From positions 1 to 64,000 of the forward strand of contig CAYZAK010000004.1 of NCBI GenBank assembly GCA_964476445.1: a stretch of 64,000 nt of DNA, in the 5' to 3' direction. The notes under the pieces are model-generated. The model made no database searches, was not told the origin of the DNA, and saw only the letters and a program-made list of their open reading frames with translations. This DNA is from CAYZAK01 sp964476445 (GTDB lineage Bacteria; CG03; SLGR01; JAGXOG01). Positions within the stretch are counted from its first letter, which is position 1. Each line of letters opens with the position of its first letter. Shown one piece after another: positions 16,851-25,878 of this stretch. The position numbers were made by a program, and so were the translations under genes.

Positions 16851-19171
16851 TGACCGCAGATAAAAAAGTGAAAAAAAAGCTACCCCTGCTTCCGATTAGG
16901 GATATTGTTATTTTTCCCCACTCCTATGTTCAGCTGGCGGTGGGAAGATCAACATCCGTCAATGCTCTTAAAAAAGCTGAAAACACATCCGGGAAGCTTG
17001 TAATAGCCGCCCAGAAAGATATTTACGTTGAGAATCCAGAAAAAGAAGATATTTTTGATGTGGGAATTATTGTAGAAGTTAGGGACAGGCTGAAACTTTC
17101 CGATGGAACGTACAAAGTAATTATAGGGGGTAAAGACAGGGTAATATTAAATGATATCCGGGATACGGGATCTTTTCTGGAGACAGATATTGTTATTCCT
17201 CCGGTTTCTGTATCAGATGGCCAAAAAACAGAAGTACGGGCCATAAAATCCACAGTTCTGGATCTTTTTAAGGAATACGTAAAGTTGAAGTCCGGTTTGG
17301 ACCAATCTATAATTGTTACTATTTCCGAAATAGAATCTCCCGGGGAACTGGCCGATGTAATTATAGGTCATCTGGGCTTGAAAAAGAAAAAAGCCCAGAA
17401 GCTTTTAGAGGAATTCGATCCGGTAAAAAGGTTAAAAGCTCTGGGCAGAATATTAAAAAAAGAGATAGAAGTACAGAAGGTAAAAGAAAATTTAAAAAAA
17501 CAGTTTAATCCCCGGTCCGGACAAAAAAGTAAAAAAGATGATGACGATATACTAAAACAGGTCAAGGCCATGAAAAAGGATTTTATGGGAAGTCAGGAGA
17601 ATAAAGAAGGCACAGAATACGAAAAAAAGATTAAGAATTCAGGGATGACCGCGCAGGCTAAACAAGCAGGATTAAAGGAGGCAAAAAGGTTAAAAAAAAT
17701 GATGCCCTATTCCCCGCAGGCTTCGGTGGTTAGGACTTACCTGGACTGGCTGATTAAACTGCCTTGGCAGAATACTACACCGGATGAAAATGATCTTAAA
17801 AAGTCGTTCCGTATTCTGGAAAACGAACATTACGGCTTAGAAGAAGCCAAGGATATGATTTTAGAACACCTGGCAGTCACTAAATTATCCAATGAACTTA
17901 AAACTCCTATCTTATGTTTTGTAGGGCCCCCGGGGACAGGCAAAACTTCATTTGGTAAAGCGGTCGCCCGGGCTATGAACCGAAAATTTACCCGGGTATC
18001 TTTAGGGGGGATAAGGGACGAAGCGGAGATTCGAGGACACCGGAGAACATATATAGGAGCACTTCCGGGCCGAATAATTCAGTCTCTGACTAAGGTCGGC
18101 TCCCGGAACCCGGTTTTTATACTTGACGAAGTGGATAAAATGGGCAAGGATTTCCGGGGTGATCCGGCGTCGGCACTTTTAGAAGCGCTGGATCCCGAAC
18201 AAAACAGCCATTTTAGCGATCATTATCTGGAAGTTGATTTTGATCTTTCCGATGTTATGTTTATAACCACGGCCAATACTACAGCTACGATACCTCCCAC
18301 TTTACTTGACCGGATGGAGATTATAAAATTTCCCGGTTATACATTAAATGAAAAATTAAATATAGCTAAAAAATTTCTCGTTCCCAAACAGCAAAAAAAA
18401 GCCGGTCTCGGTGATTACAGAATAAATTTTGTAGATAAGGCCATAAAAATTATAATTAACAAGTACACCCAGGAAGCGGGAGTTCGAAATGTGGAGCGGG
18501 AAATAGGAAAAGTGATGAGGAAGTTGGCCAGGGAAGTTGCCGAAGGGAAACGGAAAACCGCCAAGCTTACCGAAAATAATTTAGAAAATTTTTTGGGTGT
18601 CCCAAAATTCAATTACCCTCATAAAAGAAAGAACGATATAGGCATAGCTACAGGTCTTTCATGGACCCAGAAAGGCGGGGATACCATTTCTATAGAGATA
18701 TCTTTAATGCCCGGCGACGGTAAATTAAAACTGACCGGAAAACTGGGAGACGTAATGAAAGAATCAGCCCAGACGGCGGTAAGTTATGTGAGGGCCAATG
18801 CTCATAATTTAACCGTCCCTGCTGATTTTTACAAGAATAAGGATATACACATTCATGTTCCTGCCGGGGCCATACCCAAGGAAGGTCCTTCAGCGGGAAT
18901 AACTATCTGTACAGCCCTGGTTTCAGCCCTGAGAAAGACTCCGGTAAGGGAAGACGTGGCCATGACCGGGGAAATAACTTTAAGCGGCAAGGTACTGGGA
19001 ATCGGGGGGGTTAAAGAAAAAATATTAGCCGCCCACCGGTCCGGTTATAAAAAGGTAATTTTCCCTTCAGATAACAAAAAGAATATCACCGAAATACCGG
19101 AAAGAGTTAAAAAAGAGTTGAACTTGTTTCCGGTGGAAAAGTTTGAGGAGGTTGATAAAATTGTATTCTAA
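16850..19171 (+). CDS. lon: ATP-dependent Lon protease
   Basis: The 773-residue protein has the N-terminal substrate-binding domain (LPLLPIRDIVIFPHSYVQL), then AAA+ with Walker A GPPGTGKTSFGK (about 361) and FILDEVDKMG. The C-terminal serine-lysine protease domain carries Ser681 in PKEGPSAGIT and the partner Lys in GIGGVKEKILAAHRSG about 43 residues later. A charged stretch near residues 222-260 (KSKKDDDDILKQ) lies in the coiled-coil linker. It degrades misfolded and regulatory proteins. Its final bases contain the ribosome-binding site and start of serA. Confidence 0.97.
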   Translation: MTADKKVKKKLPLLPIRDIVIFPHSYVQLAVGRSTSVNALKKAENTSGKLVIAAQKDIYVENPEKEDIFDVGIIVEVRDRLKLSDGTYKVIIGGKDRVILNDIRDTGSFLETDIVIPPVSVSDGQKTEVRAIKSTVLDLFKEYVKLKSGLDQSIIVTISEIESPGELADVIIGHLGLKKKKAQKLLEEFDPVKRLKALGRILKKEIEVQKVKENLKKQFNPRSGQKSKKDDDDILKQVKAMKKDFMGSQENKEGTEYEKKIKNSGMTAQAKQAGLKEAKRLKKMMPYSPQASVVRTYLDWLIKLPWQNTTPDENDLKKSFRILENEHYGLEEAKDMILEHLAVTKLSNELKTPILCFVGPPGTGKTSFGKAVARAMNRKFTRVSLGGIRDEAEIRGHRRTYIGALPGRIIQSLTKVGSRNPVFILDEVDKMGKDFRGDPASALLEALDPEQNSHFSDHYLEVDFDLSDVMFITTANTTATIPPTLLDRMEIIKFPGYTLNEKLNIAKKFLVPKQQKKAGLGDYRINFVDKAIKIIINKYTQEAGVRNVEREIGKVMRKLAREVAEGKRKTAKLTENNLENFLGVPKFNYPHKRKNDIGIATGLSWTQKGGDTISIEISLMPGDGKLKLTGKLGDVMKESAQTAVSYVRANAHNLTVPADFYKNKDIHIHVPAGAIPKEGPSAGITICTALVSALRKTPVREDVAMTGEITLSGKVLGIGGVKEKILAAHRSGYKKVIFPSDNKKNITEIPERVKKELNLFPVEKFEEVDKIVF

Positions 19172-20723
19172 TTTTAAGATTTTAATTACGGATTCTATAC
19201 ATGACTCCGGAGTAAAAAAACTTAAAGACGCCGGGTTCCGGGTAGAAGAAGATACATCGTTAAACAAAGACCGGTTGAAAAAAAAGATTAAAGGTTACGA
19301 TGGACTTGTAATAAGAAGCGGTACGGATGTCACATCTGATATTATAGAAAATGGATTTGATCTTAAAGTCATAGGCCGGGCCGGTATAGGGGTTGATAAC
19401 ATAGATGTTAAAGCAGCCACCCGGGCCGGAATACTGGTGATGAATATCCCGTCCGGAAATACAATTTCGGCCTGTGAACATACCTGGGCTCTTATAATGA
19501 GTCTGGCAAGAAATATTCCGTTTGCCCATCAGGCGCTGGCCGCGGGCCGGTGGGAAAAGAAAAAATTTAAGGGCACCGAGCTTTATTCAAAGAGTCTGGG
19601 GATAATTGGCCTGGGTAAGATAGGAACCGAGGTGGCTAAAAGGGCCGGAGTTTTTAATATGGAAGTTCTGGTTTATGATCCGTATTTAAGCAAAGAAAAA
19701 GCTAAAGATAGGGGAGTAAAAAAAGTTGAACTTGAAGAATTATTATCCCGGTCTGATATAGTTACCGTGCATGTCCCCGGAAACAAAAAAACTGAAAATA
19801 TGATAACTTCAAAAGCTTTTAAAGTAATGAAAAAAGAAGCTTTTTTTATAAATTGCGCCCGGGGCAGCGTGGTTGAAGAAAAAGCGCTCGCGAATGCGGT
19901 AAAAAATAAAGAGATCCGGGGAGCAGCTGTTGATGTTTATAAACAGGAGCCGGTTACGGATTCACCTTTAATAGGAGTTCCGGGTATAATTCACACCCCT
20001 CATCTGGGAGCAGCAACCGTAGAAGCTCAAAAAAGAGTTGCGGTCCGGCTGGCCGATCAGATAATTAAATATTTCAAAAAAGATAAGATTAAGAATGCCG
20101 TAAACACCGTCTCTGTCGATATAGATGAAGAGGTTAAGAACCTGGCACGTAATTTGGGCGTTTTGTGTGGCACCCTGTCTGAAAATTTGACAGACAAGGT
20201 AATAATAAGTTATATAAGTAAGCAGAGTAAATCCGGTGAGGAGGCAGTAAGCCGTACTGTAATAACCGGATATCTTTCTCAATTTAACGAAGGTATAAAT
20301 TTTATTAACTGTAAATACATTGCCAAAGAAAAAGGGCTGGAACTGATTAGTCGAACTTCGAGTAAGGAAAATTGTCCTGTTGGAGTAACCGTTGAATTGA
20401 GCAGCGGATTAAAAGTGAGCGGTAAACTAATCGGAGATACGGCCAGATTGACCGGAATTAATGAATTTATTATAGATATACCACTTTTGGGCCGCATGTT
20501 GATAATTGAAAATCAAGATCGTCCTGGAGTTATAGGTAAACTGGGAACTCTTCTGGGGAAAAAAGGTATAAATATAGGTAATATGGAAGTTGGGCGGAAA
20601 GATGAAAAAAATAGTGCGGTAACCGTAATTGGGGTGGACCAGGAAGTACCTTCGGAAATAATTAGCCAGATAGGACAGATAAAAGACATTATAAAAGTAA
20701 ATAATTTTGTGGTGGGCCCGTAG
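19161..20723 (+). CDS. serA: D-3-phosphoglycerate dehydrogenase, long form with ACT domain
   Basis: GAGGAGG at 19145-19151 is spaced nine bases from TTG 19161, so I choose this start over TTG 19143. The protein then has 520 residues. The N-terminal substrate domain is followed by the NAD site GLGKIGTEVAKRA, the catalytic Arg in NCARGSVVEE, Glu in VDVYKQEPV and His in HTPHLGAATVEAQ. An intervening allosteric domain and a C-terminal ACT domain (IENQDRPGVIGKLGTLLGKK) follow. It oxidises 3-phosphoglycerate in serine synthesis, with probable serine feedback. The last ten bases are also the 5' end of tRNA-Lys(TTT). Confidence 0.95.
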   Translation: MYSNFKILITDSIHDSGVKKLKDAGFRVEEDTSLNKDRLKKKIKGYDGLVIRSGTDVTSDIIENGFDLKVIGRAGIGVDNIDVKAATRAGILVMNIPSGNTISACEHTWALIMSLARNIPFAHQALAAGRWEKKKFKGTELYSKSLGIIGLGKIGTEVAKRAGVFNMEVLVYDPYLSKEKAKDRGVKKVELEELLSRSDIVTVHVPGNKKTENMITSKAFKVMKKEAFFINCARGSVVEEKALANAVKNKEIRGAAVDVYKQEPVTDSPLIGVPGIIHTPHLGAATVEAQKRVAVRLADQIIKYFKKDKIKNAVNTVSVDIDEEVKNLARNLGVLCGTLSENLTDKVIISYISKQSKSGEEAVSRTVITGYLSQFNEGINFINCKYIAKEKGLELISRTSSKENCPVGVTVELSSGLKVSGKLIGDTARLTGINEFIIDIPLLGRMLIIENQDRPGVIGKLGTLLGKKGINIGNMEVGRKDEKNSAVTVIGVDQEVPSEIISQIGQIKDIIKVNNFVVGP

Positions 20724-20789
20724 CTCAGACGGCAGAGCAACGGCCTTTTAAGCCGTGGGTCGAAGGTTCGATTCCTTCCGGGCTCACCA
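20714..20789 (+). tRNA. tRNA-Lys (anticodon TTT), overlapping the 3' end of serA
   Basis: Acceptor stem GGGCCCG pairs with CGGGCTC with one G-U pair. The D-arm is GCTC/GAGC, the anticodon stem ACGGC/GCCGT holds loop CTTTTAA (anticodon TTT), the T-arm GAAGG/CCTTC holds TTCGATT, and CCA is encoded at 20787-20789. The acceptor strand 20714-20720 encodes the last Gly-Pro of SerA, and the serA stop TAG (20721-20723) occupies tRNA positions 8-10. Confidence 0.95.
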
Positions 20790-20893
20790 ATTATTTACAA
20801 TAAAAATTAATATTTAAATTTATCTATTTAAGTTACACTTCACACATAAATAAGGCAACTCTTTATAATTATACATAAATTCGGAGGAGAAAT

Positions 20894-21187
20894 ATGGAAA
20901 CAAAAAAAAGATCGATAGCCAAATCACTTACCTGGAGAACTTTAGGAGTAGTGATGCTTTTAATAATAGGGTATTTAATAACCGGCAATATAAAAGATAC
21001 GGGAATTATTACAGTAATTTTTCACGGTTTAAGAATGATATTGTACTATATTCACGAGAGGCTATGGCTTAAGGTAAAGTGGGGTAAAATAGAACATCCC
21101 CTGTGTGAGATACCGGTCACCGGTAAATTAAAGTCGGCTGATAAAAGTAATATTGAGGAGATGTTGAGGGATAATGGACACCTGTGA
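20894..21187 (+). CDS. DUF2061 small membrane protein
   Basis: The 97-residue protein contains RSIAKSLTWRTLGVVMLLII near residue 7 and VIFHGLRMILYYIHERLWLK near 48, the two conserved blocks of DUF2061 (PF09834): a TWR motif followed by a membrane helix, then a second helix with H-E-R-x-W. Two membrane segments are predicted by eye. The function is unknown. In other bacteria the domain is often near sulfate-activation genes, which are not seen here. A strong GGAGGAG precedes the ATG. TATAAT at 20864-20869 could be a -10, but no good -35 accompanies it. Confidence 0.85.
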   Translation: METKKRSIAKSLTWRTLGVVMLLIIGYLITGNIKDTGIITVIFHGLRMILYYIHERLWLKVKWGKIEHPLCEIPVTGKLKSADKSNIEEMLRDNGHL

Positions 21188-21202
21188 AACCTCCTTAAAA
21201 AT

Positions 21203-21231
21203 TTGACATAAGAAGATTAAATTAGTAAAAG
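21203..21231 (+). promoter_or_regulatory. Possible promoter directly before rpmE
   Basis: TTGACA at 21203-21208 is followed after exactly 17 bp by TAAAAG (21226-21231, four of six -10 consensus bases). The predicted start point, about 21238, falls within two bases of the rpmE ATG at 21240, so this promoter would give an almost leaderless mRNA. No strong Shine-Dalgarno is present. Confidence 0.35.
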
Positions 21232-21239
21232 ATATAACT

Positions 21240-21452
21240 ATGAAAAAAGATATACACCCACAAGTACATAAAGCAAAAGTAAGTTGCGCCTGCGGCGCAG
21301 AATTTGATACCATCTCCACCAAAGAGAAGATTAAGGTGGAACTTTGTTCAAAATGCCATCCATTTTATACCGGCGAACAGAGACTTGTTGATTCCGCCGG
21401 CCGGGTAGAAAAATTTAATCGGCGTTACGGCAAAAACAATAAAACTAATTAG
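21240..21452 (+). CDS. rpmE: 50S ribosomal protein L31 (zinc-binding type)
   Basis: The 70-residue protein begins MKKDIHPQVHKAKVSCACGA and continues with CSKCHPFYTGEQRLVD and GRVEKFNRRYG, which together identify L31. The cysteine pairs CACG and CSKC mark the zinc-containing (C+) form. L31 bridges the two ribosomal subunits. It lies 52 nt after the DUF2061 gene and 54 nt before prfA; rpmE-prfA-prmC is a common bacterial gene order. No ribosome-binding site of quality is visible. Confidence 0.95.
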   Translation: MKKDIHPQVHKAKVSCACGAEFDTISTKEKIKVELCSKCHPFYTGEQRLVDSAGRVEKFNRRYGKNNKTN

Positions 21453-21467
21453 CAATTCTGTATTTCG

Positions 21468-21503
21468 CCTAAAATCCTGAATTCTTTCGGGGTTTGGGTT
21501 TTT
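21468..21503 (+). terminator. Possible terminator or attenuator between rpmE and prfA
   Basis: CCTAAAATCC (21468-21477) can pair with GGGGTTTGGG (21489-21498), with two G-U pairs and one mismatch, around an 11-nt loop. Five T residues follow at 21499-21503. This is the shape of an intrinsic terminator, but the T-run ends only three bases before the prfA ATG at 21507. Confidence 0.4.
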
Positions 21504-21506
21504 ACT

Positions 21507-22574
21507 ATGAGCAAATTTGATAAGTTTGAAGAGTATTTAAAAGAATTCAAGAAACTGGAGAGCGAACTCACCCGCCCCGAGGTAATAAATAACCGGAAAA
21601 AATTCAAGCAATATTCTAAAAGGCACGGAGAACTGCGCCAGCCCGTTGATAAGTATATTACCTATAAAAAATTAAAATATCAGTACTCCCAGGCGGAAAG
21701 TCTGTACAGGGAAGAAAAAGGCGAGATGCAAGATCTGGCCGCACGGGAGAAAAAAGAACTTTCTGGAAAATTAAAAGAGCTGGAAACAGATTTGAAATCG
21801 TATTTGTTGCCCCGCGATCCGGACAGGGACAGGGATGTTATTATAGAACTCCGGGCGGGCACCGGGGGCGATGAGGCAGCTCTTTTTTGCGGTCACCTTT
21901 TCCGGATGTACCAGAAATATTTTGATCACCGGGGCTGGAAATCCGAAGTTTACAGTTTAAATAAAACTGGTCTGGGGGGGTATAAAGAAATTGTCTGTTC
22001 TGTTTCAGGGTCCCGTGTTTACGGTAATCTTAAATGGGAAAGCGGAGTCCACCGGGTTCAGAGAATTCCGGAGACCGAAACCGGTGGACGGATACATACC
22101 TCCGCCTGCAGCGTGGCGGTACTGCCTAAAGCCGATCCGGTTGATGTAAATATTAAAAAAGAGGATCTCCGGATAGACACCTACCGGGCGTCGGGAAAAG
22201 GGGGTCAGCATGTAAACGTTACTGATTCGGCGGTAAGAATCACCCACATACCCACCCAAATTGTGGCCCAGTGTCAGGATGAGCGGTCTCAGAAACGGAA
22301 CCGGGATAAGGCCATGGATATATTGAGTGCCCGGGTTAAAGAAAAAAAGATAAGAGACCAGCAGAAAAAGAAAGAGAACCGTCGCAGGGAACAGATAGGA
22401 TCCGGGGACCGGAGCGAAAAGATCAGAACCTATAATTTCACCCAGAACAGGATAACCGATCACCGGGTTAACTTAACACTTTACAATCTTGAAACTATAA
22501 TTGACGGTGAATTTGAAAAATTCCTATTAAAACTCCAGAAAAAAATAAAGGAAAAACAGCTTGAAAACCTGTAA
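21507..22574 (+). CDS. prfA: Peptide chain release factor 1
   Basis: The 355-residue protein has the RF1-type stop-recognition motif P-E-T in RIPETETGGRIHTSA near residue 195 (RF2 would show SPF). It also has the universal GGQ loop in YRASGKGGQHVNVTDSAVRI near 232, whose Gln is the target of PrmC, encoded next. The C-terminal block GDRSEKIRTYNFTQNRITDH is typical. It releases peptides at UAA and UAG. No Shine-Dalgarno precedes the ATG, and a hairpin with a T-run lies just upstream. The overlap with prmC is 14 nt. Confidence 0.96.
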   Translation: MSKFDKFEEYLKEFKKLESELTRPEVINNRKKFKQYSKRHGELRQPVDKYITYKKLKYQYSQAESLYREEKGEMQDLAAREKKELSGKLKELETDLKSYLLPRDPDRDRDVIIELRAGTGGDEAALFCGHLFRMYQKYFDHRGWKSEVYSLNKTGLGGYKEIVCSVSGSRVYGNLKWESGVHRVQRIPETETGGRIHTSACSVAVLPKADPVDVNIKKEDLRIDTYRASGKGGQHVNVTDSAVRITHIPTQIVAQCQDERSQKRNRDKAMDILSARVKEKKIRDQQKKKENRRREQIGSGDRSEKIRTYNFTQNRITDHRVNLTLYNLETIIDGEFEKFLLKLQKKIKEKQLENL

Positions 22575-23442
22575 CATAAGAAAAATGTTAGACTGGGGAT
22601 ATAAAAATTTAAAATCAAAAGATATCGATTCCCCCCGGGTGGACGCCCGGTTGATTCTGGCCTATTTAATGGGTACCTCCCCGACAGGTTTGTATTTAGA
22701 GCCGGAGATACATTTAGATGAAAAGACAGTTCAGAAGTATAAAAATTTAATTGAAAAACGGGGCCGCAATTATCCGGTTTACTATTTGTTAGGGAAGGCT
22801 AATTTTATGGGGTTAGAATTTAAGGTGACCGGAGACACGTTAATACCCCGACCCGAAACCGAGATAATGACCGAAAACGTTATTGATTATCTTAAAAAAC
22901 ATACCGAAAAAAATGACAGAATACCGTCAGTACTGGATATGGGAACCGGCTGCGGCAACATAGGAATAACCATAGCTAATGCGGTAGAGACCCAAGTTAC
23001 AGCAGTTGATATAGACAAAAATGCTTTAAAAGTGGCCAAAGAAAATGCCTGTTTTCACGGCGTAAAGGATAAGATAACTTTTTTAATGAGCAATCTATTT
23101 GAAAATTTAGATTCTTCAGAAAAACATAAATATGATGTTATTGTCTCCAATCCCCCCTATATTAAGGACCGGGAATATGTTAATATATCAAAAGAAGTGA
23201 AAAAGGAACCTCGAATTTCTTTAAAAGGGGGAAAAGAGGGACTTGATTGTATAGCCAAAATAATAAAAGCGGGCCCTGATTATGTAAAAGATAATGGCCA
23301 GATTTTTATAGAGATCGGTTACAGTCAGAAAAAAGAAGTTGAGAGTTTGTTAAAGGTAAATCCTAAAATCAAGGAGTACAGCATTATAAAAGATTACAAT
23401 GATATAGACCGTATTGTTAGAGCGGGAGTGATTAATGAATAA
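22561..23442 (+). CDS. prmC: Release factor glutamine methyltransferase
   Basis: The 293-residue enzyme starts at TTG 22561, preceded by AAAGGA. ATG 22585 is a possible alternative. It has the N-terminal helical domain contacting release factors (SPRVDARLILAYLMG), the SAM site VLDMGTGCGNIGITIA near residue 124 and the catalytic SNPPYI motif near 198, which binds the glutamine amide. It N5-methylates the GGQ glutamine of release factors. It overlaps prfA by 14 nt and murA by 8 nt. Confidence 0.95.
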   Translation: MKTCNIRKMLDWGYKNLKSKDIDSPRVDARLILAYLMGTSPTGLYLEPEIHLDEKTVQKYKNLIEKRGRNYPVYYLLGKANFMGLEFKVTGDTLIPRPETEIMTENVIDYLKKHTEKNDRIPSVLDMGTGCGNIGITIANAVETQVTAVDIDKNALKVAKENACFHGVKDKITFLMSNLFENLDSSEKHKYDVIVSNPPYIKDREYVNISKEVKKEPRISLKGGKEGLDCIAKIIKAGPDYVKDNGQIFIEIGYSQKKEVESLLKVNPKIKEYSIIKDYNDIDRIVRAGVINE

Positions 23443-24691
23443 AAAAGAACAGAAAATAGTTATCCGGGGTCCAGCCCAACTTAAAGGAAATATAGGTATT
23501 TCCGGGTCTAAAAACGCGGTCTTGCCTATGCTGGCGGCTACTCTGCTTACCGATGAGAAATGCGTTATAGAAAATGTTCCCCGGCTGAGTGATATTAGGA
23601 CAATGATAAATTTAGTCCAGGTTATAGGAAAAAAAGTAGTTAGAACCGGGGATACTGTAACTGTTAAATCTACAGGTAAATTAAAAAATGAAGCCCCCTA
23701 TGACCTGGTTAAAAAACTAAGGGCATCGGTTCTGGTTATGGGGGGATTGGTGGGCAGAATGAAGAATCTTAACGTAGCTTTACCAGGAGGCTGCCCAATA
23801 GGTTCCCGGCCCATAGATATACATCTTAAGGGATTCAGAAAAATGGGGGTACAGACCAGAGTTGAGAGAGGATTTGTGAATTTAAAGTCCCCCGTATTAG
23901 AAGGAGCCAGAGTATGTCTGGATTTTCCTTCGGTGGGGGCCACCGAGAATCTGGTAATGGCAGCCTGTTTGGGTGAAGGCACTACAGTACTTGAAAATAC
24001 AGCCACCGAACCGGAGGTTATCCAGCTGATGAAATTTTTAAAAAGTATGGGTGCTTCAATAACTACTGACGGGAATATAGTGAAAGTAGAAGGATGTGAC
24101 CATCTTAAAGGGACAAAATTCAGGGTAATGGATGATCGCATTCAGGCGGGAACTTATCTTCTAGCCGGATTAATAAAAGGCTCAAAAATAAATTTTGAAT
24201 TTTCCCACCCTCGGGCTTTAGAATCGGTAATGGATAAGGCTACAGAGTGTGGGGGTAAAATAAAAGTTGATAACGGTAAAATTTCCATAAAAGCTCCTCG
24301 GGTACTTAAAAGCGCTGACATAAGAACTTCTCCGTATCCTGGATTTCCCACTGATCTACAGGCTCCTTTTGCCACTTTAATGACTGTTGCCGAAGGAACA
24401 AGTGTCATAACAGAAGAAATTTTTGAGAACCGGATGATGCACTGTTCGGAACTTTTAAGGATGGGGGCTGAGATAGAAGTGAAAAAACAGTCCGCTATAA
24501 TAACGGGAGTGGATAGTTTGAGCGGAGCGCCGGTTTCCGCCGCCGATTTGAGAGGTGGCGCGGCCATGGTAATAGCCGGACTTATAGCCCGGGGCCAAAG
24601 TGAAGTGTACGATATTTATCACATTGAAAGAGGATATGAAAATATAGTGGAAAAATTTTCCAAACTGGGAGCTAAAATATGGAAAAAGTAA
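23435..24691 (+). CDS. murA: UDP-N-acetylglucosamine 1-carboxyvinyltransferase
   Basis: The 418-residue enzyme has GNIGISGSKNAVLPMLAATL at the N-terminus (catalytic Lys in SKNA) and ALPGGCPIGSRPIDIHLKGF with the active-site Cys that is the fosfomycin target. TDLQAPFATLMTVAEG and DLRGGAAMVIAGL are further family blocks. It transfers enolpyruvate from PEP to UDP-GlcNAc, the first committed step of peptidoglycan. Because the Cys is kept, it is predicted to be fosfomycin-sensitive. It overlaps hisD by 13 nt. Confidence 0.97.
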   Translation: MNKKEQKIVIRGPAQLKGNIGISGSKNAVLPMLAATLLTDEKCVIENVPRLSDIRTMINLVQVIGKKVVRTGDTVTVKSTGKLKNEAPYDLVKKLRASVLVMGGLVGRMKNLNVALPGGCPIGSRPIDIHLKGFRKMGVQTRVERGFVNLKSPVLEGARVCLDFPSVGATENLVMAACLGEGTTVLENTATEPEVIQLMKFLKSMGASITTDGNIVKVEGCDHLKGTKFRVMDDRIQAGTYLLAGLIKGSKINFEFSHPRALESVMDKATECGGKIKVDNGKISIKAPRVLKSADIRTSPYPGFPTDLQAPFATLMTVAEGTSVITEEIFENRMMHCSELLRMGAEIEVKKQSAIITGVDSLSGAPVSAADLRGGAAMVIAGLIARGQSEVYDIYHIERGYENIVEKFSKLGAKIWKK

Positions 24692-25878
24692 AAAAAGCGG
24701 TTAAAAATATTATAAAAAAAGTAAACCGTGATGGAGATGAGGCATTAATTGAATTTACCTCCAGATTTGACGGAGTTAGGCTGGGCAGGGATGATATAGA
24801 AGTTAACGAGAAGACCAAAGAGAGGGAAAGTTCTAAAGTTGACCGGGAAACTCTGGAATCCTTAAAAAAAGCGGCCAAAAATATTAAAGAGTATGCCGCC
24901 CAAAATTATAAGACAATTCCCCGGGAAGAGCTGATTAAGGGAAACGGAGTAATAATAAGGGATCGCTACATCCCAGTAAAACGGGCCGGTTTGTATGTTC
25001 CCGGAGGAGAGTTCAGTTATCCATCTTCGGTACTTATGACCGCAATTTTTGCTCAGGAAGCAGGGGTTAAAGAGGTAGTGATGATGTCTCCGCCGGGTAA
25101 ACTTACCCCTGAGGTAATTAAAGCGGCTCAGATTTCCGGAGTGGACAGAATATTCAGGATAGGCGGCGCCCAGGCAATAGCCGCTATGGCTCTGGGAACC
25201 GAGAGTGTACCCGGGGTAGATATAATTGTTGGTCCCGGAAATATGTATGTTCAGGAAGCTAAAAAAGAACTGTCCGATAAAGTGGGCATAGATATGCTTG
25301 CCGGTCCCAGCGAAGTGGTTATAATAGCCCATGAATCCAAAGAATACTCCTGGCTGGCCACCGATCTGATGGCCCAGGCGGAACATGCCCCGGATGCCCG
25401 AGCAGTACTGGTTACCCCTGATAAAGATATAATAGAAAATGTTAAAAAGTTGATAATACCCCGGTTAAGGGAAAGAGTGGAGTTTAAACTGGCGGAGGAT
25501 ATTGGCTCTGCGGTGAATATATCCAACCGGATAGCCCCGGAGCATCTTCAAATTATCTGTCCGGAAAAAGCAGAGAAAAATGTTTTAGAGGGCATATATA
25601 ATGCCGGTGCCGTATTTGTGGGCAAGTACACCCCGGTAGCTTTAGGAGATTACTGGGCCGGTCCTTCCCATACTCTGCCTACAGGCATGACAGCCAGGTA
25701 CAGCGAAGGACTTAACGTGAGGACATTTTTGAAAAAAGTTTCTTTTATGGAAAGTTCAAAAGCAAGTTTTCAGGGGTGGATGAAAGATGTGGAAAGATTG
25801 GCCGGAATTGAGGGGATGGAATATCATAAAAAATCGGTTAGCCTGAGAAGGAAGAATACAAAAAATGAAACACCTTAA
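24679..25878 (+). CDS. hisD: Histidinol dehydrogenase
   Basis: The 399-residue protein contains VPGGEFSYPSSVLMTAIFAQ, RIGGAQAIAAMALGTESVPG, IVGPGNMYVQEAKKEL, the zinc and substrate residues in MAQAEHAPDARA, NRIAPEHLQI and GPSHTLPTGMTARYSEGLNV. It performs the last two oxidations of histidine synthesis, turning histidinol into histidine with NAD. It is slightly shorter than the usual about 430 residues but has all core blocks. It overlaps murA by 13 nt and hisC by 14 nt. Confidence 0.97.
   Translation: MEKVKKAVKNIIKKVNRDGDEALIEFTSRFDGVRLGRDDIEVNEKTKERESSKVDRETLESLKKAAKNIKEYAAQNYKTIPREELIKGNGVIIRDRYIPVKRAGLYVPGGEFSYPSSVLMTAIFAQEAGVKEVVMMSPPGKLTPEVIKAAQISGVDRIFRIGGAQAIAAMALGTESVPGVDIIVGPGNMYVQEAKKELSDKVGIDMLAGPSEVVIIAHESKEYSWLATDLMAQAEHAPDARAVLVTPDKDIIENVKKLIIPRLRERVEFKLAEDIGSAVNISNRIAPEHLQIICPEKAEKNVLEGIYNAGAVFVGKYTPVALGDYWAGPSHTLPTGMTARYSEGLNVRTFLKKVSFMESSKASFQGWMKDVERLAGIEGMEYHKKSVSLRRKNTKNETP

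Noticed and set aside
24862..25386. Minus-strand frame of 174 codons inside hisD
   Set aside because: The + strand carries all HisD motifs; the antisense peptide is low in conserved features and lacks a ribosome-binding site.
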